Assembly: GCF_003590645.1 (NCBI RefSeq)
Contig: NZ_CP031834.1
Span: forward strand, 2,542,501 to 2,606,500
Source of the DNA: Mesorhizobium sp. DCY119
GTDB taxonomy: Bacteria; Pseudomonadota; Alphaproteobacteria; Rhizobiales; Rhizobiaceae
Direction: 5' to 3'
Length of the DNA stretch: 64,000 nucleotides
Positions within the stretch are counted from its first letter, which is position 1, and each line of letters starts with the position of its first letter. Shown here piece by piece: positions 17,636-27,702 of this stretch. Under the pieces are notes generated by a model, which was given only the letters and a program-made list of their open reading frames with translations, was not told where the DNA came from and ran no database searches. A program made the position numbers and the translations under genes.

Positions 17636-17745
17636 GCATTTTCTCCACTTGTTCTCGAATACGTCATGCGAGGCCGCTTTTGCGACGCAGTTGACTTGCG
17701 CGGCGGAGTGATTATCTCGGCTTGGTATTCATTTCAGGGGCTGTA

Positions 17746-18066
17746 ATGACCAAGCTTTCCTTTCTCGCCTTCGATGGCACGCGCTTCGACGTGGAAGCCG
17801 AAAACGGCTCGACCGTCATGGAGAACGCCATCCGCAATGCGGTGCCGGGCATCGAGGCGGAATGCGGCGGCGCCTGTGCCTGCGCTACCTGCCACGTTTA
17901 TGTCGATGAGGCCTGGACCGATATCGTCGGCGAGCCGGAGGCGATGGAAGAAGACATGCTCGACTTCGCCTATGACGTTCGGCCGAATTCGCGCCTGTCC
18001 TGCCAGATCAAGGTTCGCGATGAACTGGACGGCCTCGTGGTGCAGGTTCCTGAGCGCCAGGGATAA
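17746..18066 (+). CDS. 2Fe-2S ferredoxin (adrenodoxin/putidaredoxin type)
   Basis: A 106-residue ferredoxin. The cluster cysteines are in [12 protein letters not shown] (C-x5-C-x2-C), and the fourth is in RLSCQI about 35 residues later. The start at 17746 (MTKLSFLAF) follows an AGGGG ribosome site; an upstream GTG at 17722 is less likely. It is an electron carrier of the vertebrate-adrenodoxin type. The next gene, 82 bp on, is a ferredoxin-NADP reductase, so the two probably form a redox pair. Possible clients are iron-sulfur assembly, cytochrome P450 or other oxygenases; none is adjacent. Confidence 0.93.
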   Translation: MTKLSFLAFDGTRFDVEAENGSTVMENAIRNAVPGIEAECGGACACATCHVYVDEAWTDIVGEPEAMEEDMLDFAYDVRPNSRLSCQIKVRDELDGLVVQVPERQG

Positions 18067-18112
18067 TTCCGCTGTTACCGGCTAAGCGCATCCATTCCTG
18101 ATATCCTGCTAG

Positions 18113-19174
<1,062 letters not shown>

Positions 19175-19181
19175 GCTGCGT

Positions 19182-19814
19182 TCAGCCGGCGCGGCGTGCT
19201 GCTTCCATGCGCTCGAGGCGATATCCCAGAAGGCGCATGATGCGCCTTTCGAAATTCACGCTTTCAACCCGGTCGAATTGTTCCTGCGCCTTGTCGTGCT
19301 TTTCGAGAATCCTGGAACGGATCTCCTTAGCCTTGGCCAGAACCGTCTCGCAGTCCTTTTGCCGGCCCATCGCCTTCATGGCCCGTTCCATTTCGCGGGC
19401 GTAATTCTTGGCGATGACGACATGGCCTTCCTCATGCCGCTTGATGTCGGAAGCCAAAGTATCCCAGATCAGTCTGACATCCTGTTCCGCCTTGCGAGGG
19501 CGGCTCCATCTGGGAAGGATGATTTTTACCTTCAAGGTCACCTTCGCCTCGGCGAGCTGGCAAAAGCTTGAAGCGAACGTCGTTGTTCCCTTGGCGTAGC
19601 CGAGGCGTGTGGTGAATTCCATCTGCGTGGCGCCGGGGTGGCGCTTGTTGGAGGTTTTCACCTGTGGTCCGTGGCGGGCCAATTCGTTTTCGATCTGATC
19701 CAGCGTGTTACCGCCGACCGAAAAGTAGCTGTAGGTCTTCGAAAGGCTGACAGCGCCGGCGGGAATGGCCGAAGCGGCGATCAAGCCGAGGGCCAGCAGG
19801 ATACGTTTGTTCAT
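19182..19814 (-). CDS. DUF922 domain exported protein, putative Zn-dependent protease
   Basis: A 210-residue protein with an N-terminal signal peptide (MNKRILLALGLIAASAIPAGA). The mature part matches the DUF922 family, with YSYFSVGGNTLDQIENEL near the start and an HExxH zinc-type motif (RHEEGHVVIA) near residue 130. Family members are annotated as secreted Zn-dependent proteases but few have been tested. The start at 19814 is the first residue of a clean signal peptide. It is divergent from folP. Confidence 0.82.
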   Translation of the reverse strand: MNKRILLALGLIAASAIPAGAVSLSKTYSYFSVGGNTLDQIENELARHGPQVKTSNKRHPGATQMEFTTRLGYAKGTTTFASSFCQLAEAKVTLKVKIILPRWSRPRKAEQDVRLIWDTLASDIKRHEEGHVVIAKNYAREMERAMKAMGRQKDCETVLAKAKEIRSRILEKHDKAQEQFDRVESVNFERRIMRLLGYRLERMEAARRAG

Positions 19815-19940
19815 ATTGCCTCTTGCTGTACCTTGCTTTACGCGCACTTTGGTGTGCAACCGAAATCGCCACCAAACCAGTCTTGCTGCAACAAGTGTTG
19901 ATTTTTTGTGCCTTCGCCTGATGAAAAAGAGCAATCGACC

Positions 19941-20786
19941 GTGACGACACGATGGCAGCTGGCCCACGGCCGGCACCTCGACATCGGTGACAAGGCGCTG
20001 GTGATGGGGATTTTGAACGTCACGCCGGACAGTTTTTCGGATGGCGGCCTCTTCAATGCGCCTGACAGGGCCATCGAGCAGGCGCAGCGCATGGCGAGCG
20101 AAGGCGCATCGATCATCGATGTCGGCGGGGAATCGACCCGTCCCGGCGCGACGCCGGTGTCGCCGGCAGAGGAGCAGGCAAGGGTATTGCCGGTCATCGA
20201 GGCGCTTGCGAAGGCCGGCGATATGCTGATCTCGGTCGATACCTATCGCGAGGAGACGGCTAGGCTTGCGGTGGCTGCCGGCGCGCATATCGTCAACGAT
20301 GTATGGGGCCTTCAGCGTGAACCGGGCATTGGCAAGCTTGCAGCCGAGACCGGAGCGGGGCTCGTCATCATGCATACCGGCCGGGAACGCGAGAAGAACC
20401 CCGACGTCATCGCCGACCAGTTCGAGTTTCTCGAGCGATCCTTGCAGATCGCAAATCAGGCTGGCGTGCGTGACGAACAGATATTGCTCGATCCGGGCTT
20501 CGGTTTTGCAAAGGACTCTGAAGAAAACCTGCAGCTCATGACGCGGTTCTCGGAACTTCATGCGCTCGGCTTTCCATGGCTGGTAGGCACGTCGCGCAAG
20601 CGGTTCGTGGGGTATGTCTCCGGCAAGGACTCCGAGGCCCGCGATGCGGCCACTGCGGCCACGAGCGTCGTCCTTCGCCTGAAAGGGGCGGCACTATTTC
20701 GGGTGCACAATGTCGCGATAAACGCCGATGCGCTTGCCGTCGCGGATGCTATCTTCGCTCGCGAAACTGCCAGATCTTTGCCTTAA
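19941..20786 (+). CDS. folP: Dihydropteroate synthase
   Basis: A 281-residue TIM-barrel enzyme joining p-aminobenzoate to the pterin pyrophosphate in folate synthesis; the sulfonamide target. Motifs are MGILNVTPDSFSDGG near the start, IDVGGESTRPGA (about residue 65), the DPGFGFAK phosphate loop (about 190) and GTSRKRF. The GTG at 19941 (MTTRWQL) is taken as start; a GTG at 19908 is possible but has no ribosome site. folK follows 26 bp after its stop. The usual rhizobial folB between folP and folK is missing. Confidence 0.93.
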   Translation: MTTRWQLAHGRHLDIGDKALVMGILNVTPDSFSDGGLFNAPDRAIEQAQRMASEGASIIDVGGESTRPGATPVSPAEEQARVLPVIEALAKAGDMLISVDTYREETARLAVAAGAHIVNDVWGLQREPGIGKLAAETGAGLVIMHTGREREKNPDVIADQFEFLERSLQIANQAGVRDEQILLDPGFGFAKDSEENLQLMTRFSELHALGFPWLVGTSRKRFVGYVSGKDSEARDAATAATSVVLRLKGAALFRVHNVAINADALAVADAIFARETARSLP

Positions 20787-20812
20787 GAATTCCGGTCAAG
20801 CCGAGGTTACGA

Positions 20813-21328
20813 TTGTCTAATCCCAAAAAAGAGCGTGTTTATCTCAGCCTCGGCGGAAATCTCGGCGATCCGGCGAAAGCCATGGCCGCCGCTCTGCGCA
20901 TGCTGGACGATGATCCACAGACCGAGGTTCGTGCCGTCTCGTCGCTCTACCGCACGCCGCCGTGGGGCAAGCTCGACCAGCCGGATTTCCTCAACGCAAC
21001 GGCTGAGATCGCGACTGCGTTGCCGCCGCGCGAATTGCTCGAGCTTTGCCTGGAATCGGAACGGAAACTCAAGCGCGTTCGCGAAGAGCGCTGGGGCCCG
21101 CGTCTTGTCGACATCGACATATTGGTGTTCGGCGACCGCACGATCCACGAAGCCGGGCTTGAGGTTCCGCATCCCCGCATGCTGGAGCGCGCCTTCGTTC
21201 TCGTGCCGTTGTCGGAGATAGCGCCGGATTTTTCCGTTGGTGGCGTAAGCCTGGGTGAGCGCCTCAAACAGATCGATCGCGCCGGGATCGAGAGACTTCC
21301 CTCGGGCAGGGACTGGTGGCGGGGCTGA
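20813..21328 (+). CDS. folK: 6-hydroxymethyl-7,8-dihydropterin pyrophosphokinase
   Basis: A 171-residue HPPK. The opening VYLSLGGNLGDP and the signature RWGPRLVDIDILVFG (about residues 93-107) contain the family's metal-binding aspartates. The enzyme pyrophosphorylates hydroxymethyldihydropterin, the substrate for FolP. The start appears to be a TTG at 20813 (read as MSNPKKERV), with GAGG about 7 bp upstream. A longer frame starting at 20576 overlaps folP and is rejected. Second gene of the folP-folK unit. Confidence 0.92.
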   Translation: MSNPKKERVYLSLGGNLGDPAKAMAAALRMLDDDPQTEVRAVSSLYRTPPWGKLDQPDFLNATAEIATALPPRELLELCLESERKLKRVREERWGPRLVDIDILVFGDRTIHEAGLEVPHPRMLERAFVLVPLSEIAPDFSVGGVSLGERLKQIDRAGIERLPSGRDWWRG

Positions 21329-21341
21329 GGCTGCGCCTGCA

Positions 21342-21890
21342 TCAGCCCGCAAATCCGCCGCTGTCGAGAAAAGCCTGCTCCTCCGGCGTCGTTTCGCGGC
21401 CGAGAGCCCGGTTGCGATGCGGAAAGCGCCCGAAACGCTGAATGATATCACGGTGTTCGATCGCGAATTTCATGAAAGACTCGGGCAGAAACCGCGCCAG
21501 TTCCACCGATCGATATTGATCGTCCAGATGCTCTGAGTGCTCGAAGGGCAAATAGAGGAAGACGCGCAGTTCCGGGTCGATGGCTTCGTCGTGGCCAAGC
21601 TCCACGGCCTTGCGGGCAAAATGCCGTGCGAGAGGGTCGGTCGCGAACATATGCGCCGTGCCGCGAAAGCAGTTGCGCGGGAACTGGTCGAGCAGGATCA
21701 GCAGTGCGAGGCAGCCTTCCGGCTGGTCGGCCCAGTGATCCAGTTCACGCCTTGCAGCGGCAAAATGCAGCTCGCGGAAGCGATCATGAAAAGAACTGTC
21801 GAACGTGGCGTCCTTGGTGAACCACTGGTCGGGGCCGGCCTTGCGCCAGAATTCGAGGATTTCGAGCGCGTTCCGGTCCAATTCCGCCAT
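21342..21890 (-). CDS. DUF924 family protein
   Basis: A 182-residue soluble protein of the DUF924 family. The family pattern is clear: ILEFWRKAGPDQWF, LALLILLDQFPRNCFRGTAHMFATD, and LPFEHSEHLDDQ. Predicted all-helical; biochemical role unknown. Its ATG at 21890 shares one base with the TGA of the KefB-like gene (TGATG), so the two are likely translationally coupled. It converges with folK. Confidence 0.88.
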   Translation of the reverse strand: MAELDRNALEILEFWRKAGPDQWFTKDATFDSSFHDRFRELHFAAARRELDHWADQPEGCLALLILLDQFPRNCFRGTAHMFATDPLARHFARKAVELGHDEAIDPELRVFLYLPFEHSEHLDDQYRSVELARFLPESFMKFAIEHRDIIQRFGRFPHRNRALGRETTPEEQAFLDSGGFAG

Positions 21891-23740
21891 CAATTCTGAC
21901 TTCCTTCTGCTGTAACCGATTGTCCGAGAACGGTTGCCGTTCCCTCGTCCATGGCTCGCCCAGGGCGTCGCGGCGGCGTGAGCGGTGCCGGCACCGGCAT
22001 GTTGCCTTTCATGAAGCCGCGGCCGGCCTGCAGGCCGCCGGCAAGCTGCGCGTCGAGGCGAGCGGCGTCGCGCTGGCGCACGTCCTGGATGACTTCTGCC
22101 GCTTCTTCCTCGTCTACGCCCAGCTTTTCGAGCGTCGACTGGCCGAAGGCGAGGGCGGATTCGAAAGTCTCACGAAGCTGGTAGTCGACGCCGGCCTGTA
22201 TCAGATCCATCGCAATGCCGCGGTCATAGGCCCGCGCCAGAACCGGCACGAGCGGGAATTCGGCGCGCATGTGCTCGGCGATGCGGACGGCAACATCGCC
22301 CTTGTCCACGCATATGAGAACGGCGCGGGCGCGGCCGGCACCTGCGGTGTGCAGAATATCCAGCCGGGTGCCATCGCCATAATAGACCTTGAAACCGAAA
22401 GTCGCGGCGGCCTGGATCATCTCGACATCGTTGTCGATGATGGAGACGTCGATGCCGCGCAGCAGCAATGGCTGGCTTGCTATCTGGCCAAAGCGCCCGA
22501 AGCCTATGACAAGCACGCTGCCTTGCAGATCTTCCGCCAGATCGACGCCATCCAGCGCCTGTTCCGTAGCTGGCGTGAGGTAACGCAAGGCGATTATCGC
22601 GAGCGGCGTCAGAACCATGGAAAGGATGATGACGGCAGTCAGCAGAGCGTTTGCCTGCCCGTCGATGATGCCCACGGCCATGGCTGAGGAGTAGAGAACG
22701 AACGCAAACTCGCCGCCCTGCGCCATGATCACCGCGCGCTCCAGCGCTACGCGATGGCTCGATTTCAGGAAACGAGCGACCAGATAGATGCCCAGCGCCT
22801 TAACGAGCATGTAGGCGACGACGTAGAAGGCCACGATCTGCCAGTTGGCGGCGACGATCCGCAAATCCAGCGACATGCCGACGGCGAGGAAGAACAGGCC
22901 GAGCAGGACACCGCGGAATGGCTCAATATCCGCTTCGAGCTGGTGGCGGAATGTCGATTCGGACAGCAGCACGCCGGCCAGGAAGGCGCCCATCGCCATC
23001 GAGAGACCGCCGAGTTGCATGGCAAGCGCAGAACCGAGGACGACAAGCAGGGCGGCTGCCGTCATCACTTCCCGGGCCTGCGAATCGGCGAGAATGCGAA
23101 ACAGGGGGTTGAGCAGGTAGCGTCCCGCTATCACGAGGCCGAGGATCGACCCCAGGCCTATGCCGATATCAATCAGCCGGGTCGACCATGTCGTCTCCGC
23201 GTGCCCCGCCGCGACAGGCGCGAGAAACGCCACCGCAGCCAGAAGCGGGACGATGGCAAGGTCTTCCAGAAGCAGGATGGAGACCATGCGCTGCCCGTTG
23301 GGCGACGACATCTCGCCGCGCTCTTCCAATATCTGCATGACGATCGCGGTCGAGGTGAGCACGAAACCGGCTCCGGCGACGAAGGATACCGAAACCGAAA
23401 ACCCGGTCAGGAGACCAACCCCGGTAAGCAGCATTGCGCATACGCCGACTTGAAGCACGCCGAGGCCGAATATCTGTTTTCGCAAGCCCCAAAGCCGCGA
23501 TGGCTGCATTTCAAGCCCGATGATGAACAGGAACATCACCACGCCAAGCTCGGCGACGTGCAGGATGGCAGCCGAATCGGAAAAAATCTTGAGCCCGAAG
23601 GGGCCGATCGCAAGGCCGGCGGCAAGATAGCCGAGAATCGAGCCCAGGCCCAAGCGCTTGAAGATCGGAACGGCTATTACGCCGGCACCGAGCAATGCCA
23701 CCACCTGAATGAGATCGCTGTTCGAAGCTTCCGCCGCCAT
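21890..23740 (-). CDS. KefB-like CPA2 family cation/proton antiporter with TrkA-N domain
   Basis: A 616-residue protein. About 12-13 membrane helices cover residues 10-385 (first FKRLGLGSILGYLAAGLAIGP, then GLEMQPSRLW). A cytosolic TrkA-N nucleotide-binding domain is at about 405-520 (VLVIGFGRFGQIASQ). A charged tail of about 90 residues follows. It belongs to monovalent cation:proton antiporter-2 and resembles glutathione-regulated potassium efflux KefB/KefC. No separate KefF/KefG quinone reductase is beside it. The start at 23740 has an AGGAC site. Potassium or sodium specificity is inferred from family only. Confidence 0.88.
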   Translation of the reverse strand: MAAEASNSDLIQVVALLGAGVIAVPIFKRLGLGSILGYLAAGLAIGPFGLKIFSDSAAILHVAELGVVMFLFIIGLEMQPSRLWGLRKQIFGLGVLQVGVCAMLLTGVGLLTGFSVSVSFVAGAGFVLTSTAIVMQILEERGEMSSPNGQRMVSILLLEDLAIVPLLAAVAFLAPVAAGHAETTWSTRLIDIGIGLGSILGLVIAGRYLLNPLFRILADSQAREVMTAAALLVVLGSALAMQLGGLSMAMGAFLAGVLLSESTFRHQLEADIEPFRGVLLGLFFLAVGMSLDLRIVAANWQIVAFYVVAYMLVKALGIYLVARFLKSSHRVALERAVIMAQGGEFAFVLYSSAMAVGIIDGQANALLTAVIILSMVLTPLAIIALRYLTPATEQALDGVDLAEDLQGSVLVIGFGRFGQIASQPLLLRGIDVSIIDNDVEMIQAAATFGFKVYYGDGTRLDILHTAGAGRARAVLICVDKGDVAVRIAEHMRAEFPLVPVLARAYDRGIAMDLIQAGVDYQLRETFESALAFGQSTLEKLGVDEEEAAEVIQDVRQRDAARLDAQLAGGLQAGRGFMKGNMPVPAPLTPPRRPGRAMDEGTATVLGQSVTAEGSQN

Positions 23741-24049
23741 AAACTGTCCTGATTGTTCGCGCCGGACGTTTGCACGGCGAAAGGGGGATCGATCGTCAGG
23801 ATAGAAGCTTACGCCTCGCGCGAAAAGCCCGGAAAGGGAGGGGAACCCGACGATGTATGCCCATCATTCTTCGCAAGACAGGTAAGTCCACCAAAAAGCG
23901 CCTGGCTCATCGAATTTTCCTTCCAGGTTTTCGCGTTGCAGTTGCAAACCGTCACAAACGGACGCTAAAGCACGATTGGCTACTGGCCAAGCGGGGGGCT
24001 TGAGACATGCGGCTGTCATTTTTGCTGCTATTTCAAGGAGAGGACTACA
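23741..24049. other. Divergent intergenic region of 309 bp
   Basis: It lies between the KefB-like gene (-) and a small exported protein gene (+), and should contain both promoters. Short open frames (for example 23753-23968) have no ribosome site or family resemblance. I see no strong hairpin or RNA element. Confidence 0.45.
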
Positions 24050-24316
24050 ATGAAGAAATTTTTGCTCGTCGCGGTCGGCATCGCGGCGCTGGCCGGCTCG
24101 GCCTGTTCCAAGGCACCGGAATGCACGTCTGAGGTGCTGGGCCAAAAGGCACAGGAGCTGACGACGGCACTGCAGGCCGCTATCACGAAGGACCCCGCAA
24201 AAGCTGCTGAACTGACCACAAAGGTGCAGGAGATCGGCACGAAATATCAGGGTTCCACGACCTCAGCCGATGCCTGCAAGGCCTATGACGAACTGATTGC
24301 AGTGATCAAGAGCTGA
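24050..24316 (+). CDS. Small exported protein, possible lipoprotein, function unknown
   Basis: An 88-residue protein. The signal peptide is MKKFLLVAVGIAALAGSAC, with a cysteine where a lipobox would be, though the residue three before it is glycine rather than leucine, so lipidation is uncertain. The mature part has two further cysteines (PECTSEV and ADACKAY) that could form a disulfide, around a helical Ala/Lys/Thr-rich stretch. It has a good ribosome site (AAGGAGAGG) and ends at a clear terminator. No named family recognised. Confidence 0.7.
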   Translation: MKKFLLVAVGIAALAGSACSKAPECTSEVLGQKAQELTTALQAAITKDPAKAAELTTKVQEIGTKYQGSTTSADACKAYDELIAVIKS

Positions 24317-24336
24317 TATTTTTTTGATTATTGCCG

Positions 24337-24368
24337 AAAGGCGGTCGTCGTGAGGCGGCCGCTTTTTT
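24337..24368 (+). terminator. Rho-independent terminator after the small exported protein
   Basis: The stem AAAGGCGGTCG pairs with CGGCCGCTTT (two G-T wobbles) around an 8-nt loop, followed by six T residues at 24363-24368. It lies 20 bp after the stop of the plus-strand gene and just before the stop of the convergent gene at 24378. Confidence 0.7.
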
Positions 24369-24377
24369 CGTTATCGG

Positions 24378-24932
24378 CTATTTTCGCGCGATCGTGCCGA
24401 CGGCAGTTGCGTCGACGCGTTTCAAGCTCATGCCGATGACCGGCACCATCTGCTCATCGACGCGCACCGAAACGGTGACATTCATCGTGTTGTCATCGGG
24501 AATGCGCGCCTGCATCACGCCCTTGAGCTGGTTGCGGTTGAGCGCGAACACGACCTTGCGGCCATCGACGACATTGCCGGAGATGATATCCAGGCCTTTG
24601 CCGGCGGCGCCATCGAGGAAGGTGCCCTTGTAGCCCCTGCTGCCCTTGTGCTCGACGGTGGCCGACATTTTCTGCGTGAAGACGCCGACACGGCAGCCGC
24701 CATCCAGCGTCATCCCGACTTTGCCCGAAGGCGTCGAGCCGGTGAAGGTGCAGTTGAATTTCGTACCTTTGTATTTGCCGGCGACGATTTCGCCCGGGCC
24801 GACCCAGTCGCCTTCAACGCTCTGGAAGAACTTCTTGTCGCGCTGAGGTCCCTGAACGGTATCTGCGAAGCTTGGTGTTGCTGCGGCAAATGCCATGATC
24901 GGCAACACGGTGGACAGAACTGCGCGTTTCAT
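24378..24932 (-). CDS. Exported protein of unknown function
   Basis: A 184-residue protein with signal peptide MKRAVLSTVLPIMAFAAATPSFA. The mature domain is rich in beta-strand patterns and glycine (FFQSVEGDWVGPGEIVAGKYKGT). It has two cysteines, in FNCTFTG and GGCRVG, that may pair. The shape suggests a small periplasmic beta-barrel or lipocalin-like fold, but I recognise no named family. The start at 24932 gives the complete signal peptide; its ribosome site is weak. It converges with the small exported protein gene. Confidence 0.68.
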   Translation of the reverse strand: MKRAVLSTVLPIMAFAAATPSFADTVQGPQRDKKFFQSVEGDWVGPGEIVAGKYKGTKFNCTFTGSTPSGKVGMTLDGGCRVGVFTQKMSATVEHKGSRGYKGTFLDGAAGKGLDIISGNVVDGRKVVFALNRNQLKGVMQARIPDDNTMNVTVSVRVDEQMVPVIGMSLKRVDATAVGTIARK

Positions 24933-25057
24933 CAAGGGACACCCGGAGACAAAGAAAACGTGGTTACGATTTCCTGAACCATGACCAAGATTGGTTAATG
25001 CTTCGTCACCTTGGGCATCCCATGCAATCGCTTCGAGGTCAATTTCGAAGTTCCCGA

Positions 25058-26149
25058 TCAGTCTTCCGCTGTCGTCTTTTCCGTTTGTTTCTTTGTCGCA
25101 AACGAAGTCAGCGCCGATAGGAAGTCGCCCATTCCCGGTCGCTTTTGCGCGATGAAGGGCAGGGGGCGGGCGGTTTCCATCGCGGCGATGCCGATTCGCG
25201 CGGTCATCATGCCATTGACCACGCCTTCGCCCAGCTTGGCCGAAAGCCGCGCCGCGAGGCCGTGACCGACGATCTGCTGCACGAAACTGTCGCCGACGGC
25301 GATCGAACCCGTAACGGCCAGATGAGCCAGCACGCTGCGGGCAAGGCGAAAGAAGCCAAGCGTTCCCGGCCTGCCGCCGTAAAGCTCCGACAAGCGCCGA
25401 ATGAGTCGGCCTGCCTCGAACACGACATAGGCGACATCGACCAGCGCACGGGGACTGACGGCGGTCACCAGCGATACGCGCTTGGCCGCATCGAGGATCA
25501 GCACCTTGGCGCGGGCGTCGAGCGGGCTCAGGATTTCGGTTTCGGCAAGCTTCACCAGATTGGCGCCGTCGATGATCTCGTCGCGCAGTTCGTCGAGCGC
25601 GCGCCGGCCGGCTGCGGTGTCGGGCTTGCCGGCCACGAATGCGGAAAGTTCCTCCACCACCGACCGTGCAGCCTTCGGATCATCGCGGGCAACCGCATCC
25701 AGCGCCTTCGTTTGCAGCTTTTGAACCGAAGCAAGACGCCGAAGCGCCAGCATTTCCCGCAGAAGCATGACGACGAGCGCGAGCGCGGCGATGACCGCCA
25801 CGCCTGCCGCAAGCCAGCCCAGCCATTCGGCACGCTCGAACAGGTCTCGAATGAGCTGGTCGGTCCACAAGCCGACGGCGAGCGAAACCAGTATCCCCAG
25901 CGCGCCGAGGAAGATCGACGCGAGTTTTGAATGACGCTTTGGCGCGGATGCGGGCGGCGGCTCGCTCGCAATGATGTCGGGTTCGTCGAAGACGTCGATC
26001 TCTGCGGGCGTGACGATTGCTACATCCGTTTTCAACGCACGGGGTTTGCGTTGTGCTTCGGTGGCTGTGCGCTTTGAGGGCGGAGCAGCTTTTTCCTCGG
26101 CTGCTTCCGGTTCGATGCGGAAGGCGGCCGGCTTTCGGGGCGCGTTCAT
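25058..26149 (-). CDS. ycjF: YcjF/TIGR01620 family inner-membrane protein (DUF697)
   Basis: A 363-residue protein. The first about 75 residues are charged and Pro/Ala-rich. Two membrane helices follow at about 80-100 and 110-130 (ASIFLGALGILVSLAVGLW and LAAGVAVIAALALVVMLL). The C-terminal half is the DUF697 domain, with SVLAHLAVTGSIAVGDSFVQQ. E. coli ycjF sits beside ycjX in the phage-shock-linked region; here too it overlaps ycjX by 4 bp (ATGA), so the two are co-translated. Molecular role not established. Confidence 0.85.
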   Translation of the reverse strand: MNAPRKPAAFRIEPEAAEEKAAPPSKRTATEAQRKPRALKTDVAIVTPAEIDVFDEPDIIASEPPPASAPKRHSKLASIFLGALGILVSLAVGLWTDQLIRDLFERAEWLGWLAAGVAVIAALALVVMLLREMLALRRLASVQKLQTKALDAVARDDPKAARSVVEELSAFVAGKPDTAAGRRALDELRDEIIDGANLVKLAETEILSPLDARAKVLILDAAKRVSLVTAVSPRALVDVAYVVFEAGRLIRRLSELYGGRPGTLGFFRLARSVLAHLAVTGSIAVGDSFVQQIVGHGLAARLSAKLGEGVVNGMMTARIGIAAMETARPLPFIAQKRPGMGDFLSALTSFATKKQTEKTTAED

Positions 26150-27621
26150 GCGAGATGGTCTCCGATCAGGAACTGCAGCGCCCGGTCCAGCCTTATATGC
26201 GGCAACGACAGGGTGACGCCCTCGGCAGTCTTTTCCAGCTTCGGCGGACGGAAGCGCACGAAGCGGATGGCGGGGTCGCCATTGGCCTGATTTCCGCTGG
26301 CGCCGCCGGCTTCAAAAACTGAATCCGCTTTTGCCGGCAAGTCACCGGGAAATATGGCTGTTTCGGTCTTGCCGTCGAATGTCTCGCCGCCGATGGTTTC
26401 GCCTTCGAGCGGCGTTCCAATGATGACTGGAAGCGTTTCGCGACCTTGCTTGACCGTGCCTTCGCGTGTCGCGCGCACTGCCGCCATGGCCAGCACATCC
26501 ACTTCGGCGCCCGACAGATTGGCACGGGCGACGGCACGCTCCGTGAGGCGGCGCACGATTGCCTGCAGCCTGTCATGGCTTTCGTGGTGAAGGTGATCGG
26601 CCTTGGTGGCGGCGACGAGGATGCGGTCTATGCGCCGCGAAAACAGGTCAGTCAGGAAGCTGCCGCGTCCTGGGCGAAAGCAGGCAAGGATTTCGGTGAC
26701 TGCGCGCTCAAGATCTGCGATTGCGCCTGGACCTGCGTTGAGCGCCTGCATGGCGTCGATCAGCACGATCTGACGGTCGAGCCTTGCGATGTGCTCACGA
26801 AAGAACGGCTTGATGACGTGGGTCTTGTAGGCCTCGTAGCGACGCTCCATCATGGCATGGAGCGAGCCGGGGCGGGGGCGGGCATTTTCGAGGCCGGGCA
26901 GGGGCGCGAAGGTCAGCGCCGGCGAGCCTTCGAGGTCGCCGGGCATGAGGAACCTGCCGGGCGGCAAGGTCGACAATGCCCGTTCGTCAAGTTTGCAGGC
27001 TTTCAGGTAGGCCGCGAAACTCTCGAACAGCTTTCGAGCCGTCATCTCGTCGGCATCGGCATTGGGGTCGATCGTTTCGGAAAGCTTTCGCCAGTCTTCC
27101 GACAGGTCGGTGCGAACCGGCAATGCCGCCATCTCGAATGCGTCGTGGGAGAATTCACTGTAGGATTTGCCGAGAAGCGGCAGATCCAAAAGCCATTCTC
27201 CGGGATAGTCGACGATATCGACTGACAGGCGACCCGCCGAAAACATCCGGTTCCAGCCGGAAGCGGATTCATATTCGATCGTCAGCCTCAGTTCCGAGAT
27301 TGCACGCGTTGAGTCCGGCCATGTCCGCGCGTTCACCAGCGCATCGATATGATCCTCATACTGAAAGCGCGGCACGGCATCGTCGGGCTGCTCTTCCAGG
27401 AAAGCACGCGAAATGCGGCCGGACTTCTGCGCCTCGAACAGCGGCAGGCGTCCGCCCTGGATGAGGTTGTGCACGAATGCGGAGATGAAAACGGTCTTGC
27501 CGGCGCGTGAGAGGCCGGTGACGCCCACCCGCATAGACGGCGCGAACAGGCCTGTTGTCCGTTCCGCAATCGTGTCCAGCGCTATTCGCGCCTCGTCGGT
27601 GAAAGTGGTCAGAGACGCCAA
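26146..27621 (-). CDS. ycjX: YcjX family GTP/ATP-binding protein (DUF463)
   Basis: A 491-residue P-loop protein. The Walker A motif is GLSRAGKTVF near residue 35. The family blocks VDIVDYPGEWLLDLPLL and LIDAMQALNAGPGA match DUF463/YcjX, a G-protein-like family. The start appears to be a TTG at 27621 (read MASLTTFTDEA) with GAGG 8 bp upstream. It lies downstream of the SixA-like gene and directly upstream of ycjF. Role uncertain; a stress-linked function is suggested only by the E. coli neighbours. Confidence 0.87.
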   Translation of the reverse strand: MASLTTFTDEARIALDTIAERTTGLFAPSMRVGVTGLSRAGKTVFISAFVHNLIQGGRLPLFEAQKSGRISRAFLEEQPDDAVPRFQYEDHIDALVNARTWPDSTRAISELRLTIEYESASGWNRMFSAGRLSVDIVDYPGEWLLDLPLLGKSYSEFSHDAFEMAALPVRTDLSEDWRKLSETIDPNADADEMTARKLFESFAAYLKACKLDERALSTLPPGRFLMPGDLEGSPALTFAPLPGLENARPRPGSLHAMMERRYEAYKTHVIKPFFREHIARLDRQIVLIDAMQALNAGPGAIADLERAVTEILACFRPGRGSFLTDLFSRRIDRILVAATKADHLHHESHDRLQAIVRRLTERAVARANLSGAEVDVLAMAAVRATREGTVKQGRETLPVIIGTPLEGETIGGETFDGKTETAIFPGDLPAKADSVFEAGGASGNQANGDPAIRFVRFRPPKLEKTAEGVTLSLPHIRLDRALQFLIGDHLA

Positions 27622-27702
27622 AGGCCAAACCTCGTCTGTGGATGCCTCCCGATATAGGCAATGCGATTCCGATTTGAAGCGCCGGGAGGGATTTGGAGCG
27701 AC

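Noticed and set aside
23753-23968. Short plus-strand frame upstream of the small exported protein gene
   Set aside because: It lies in the divergent promoter region, without a ribosome site or family resemblance.
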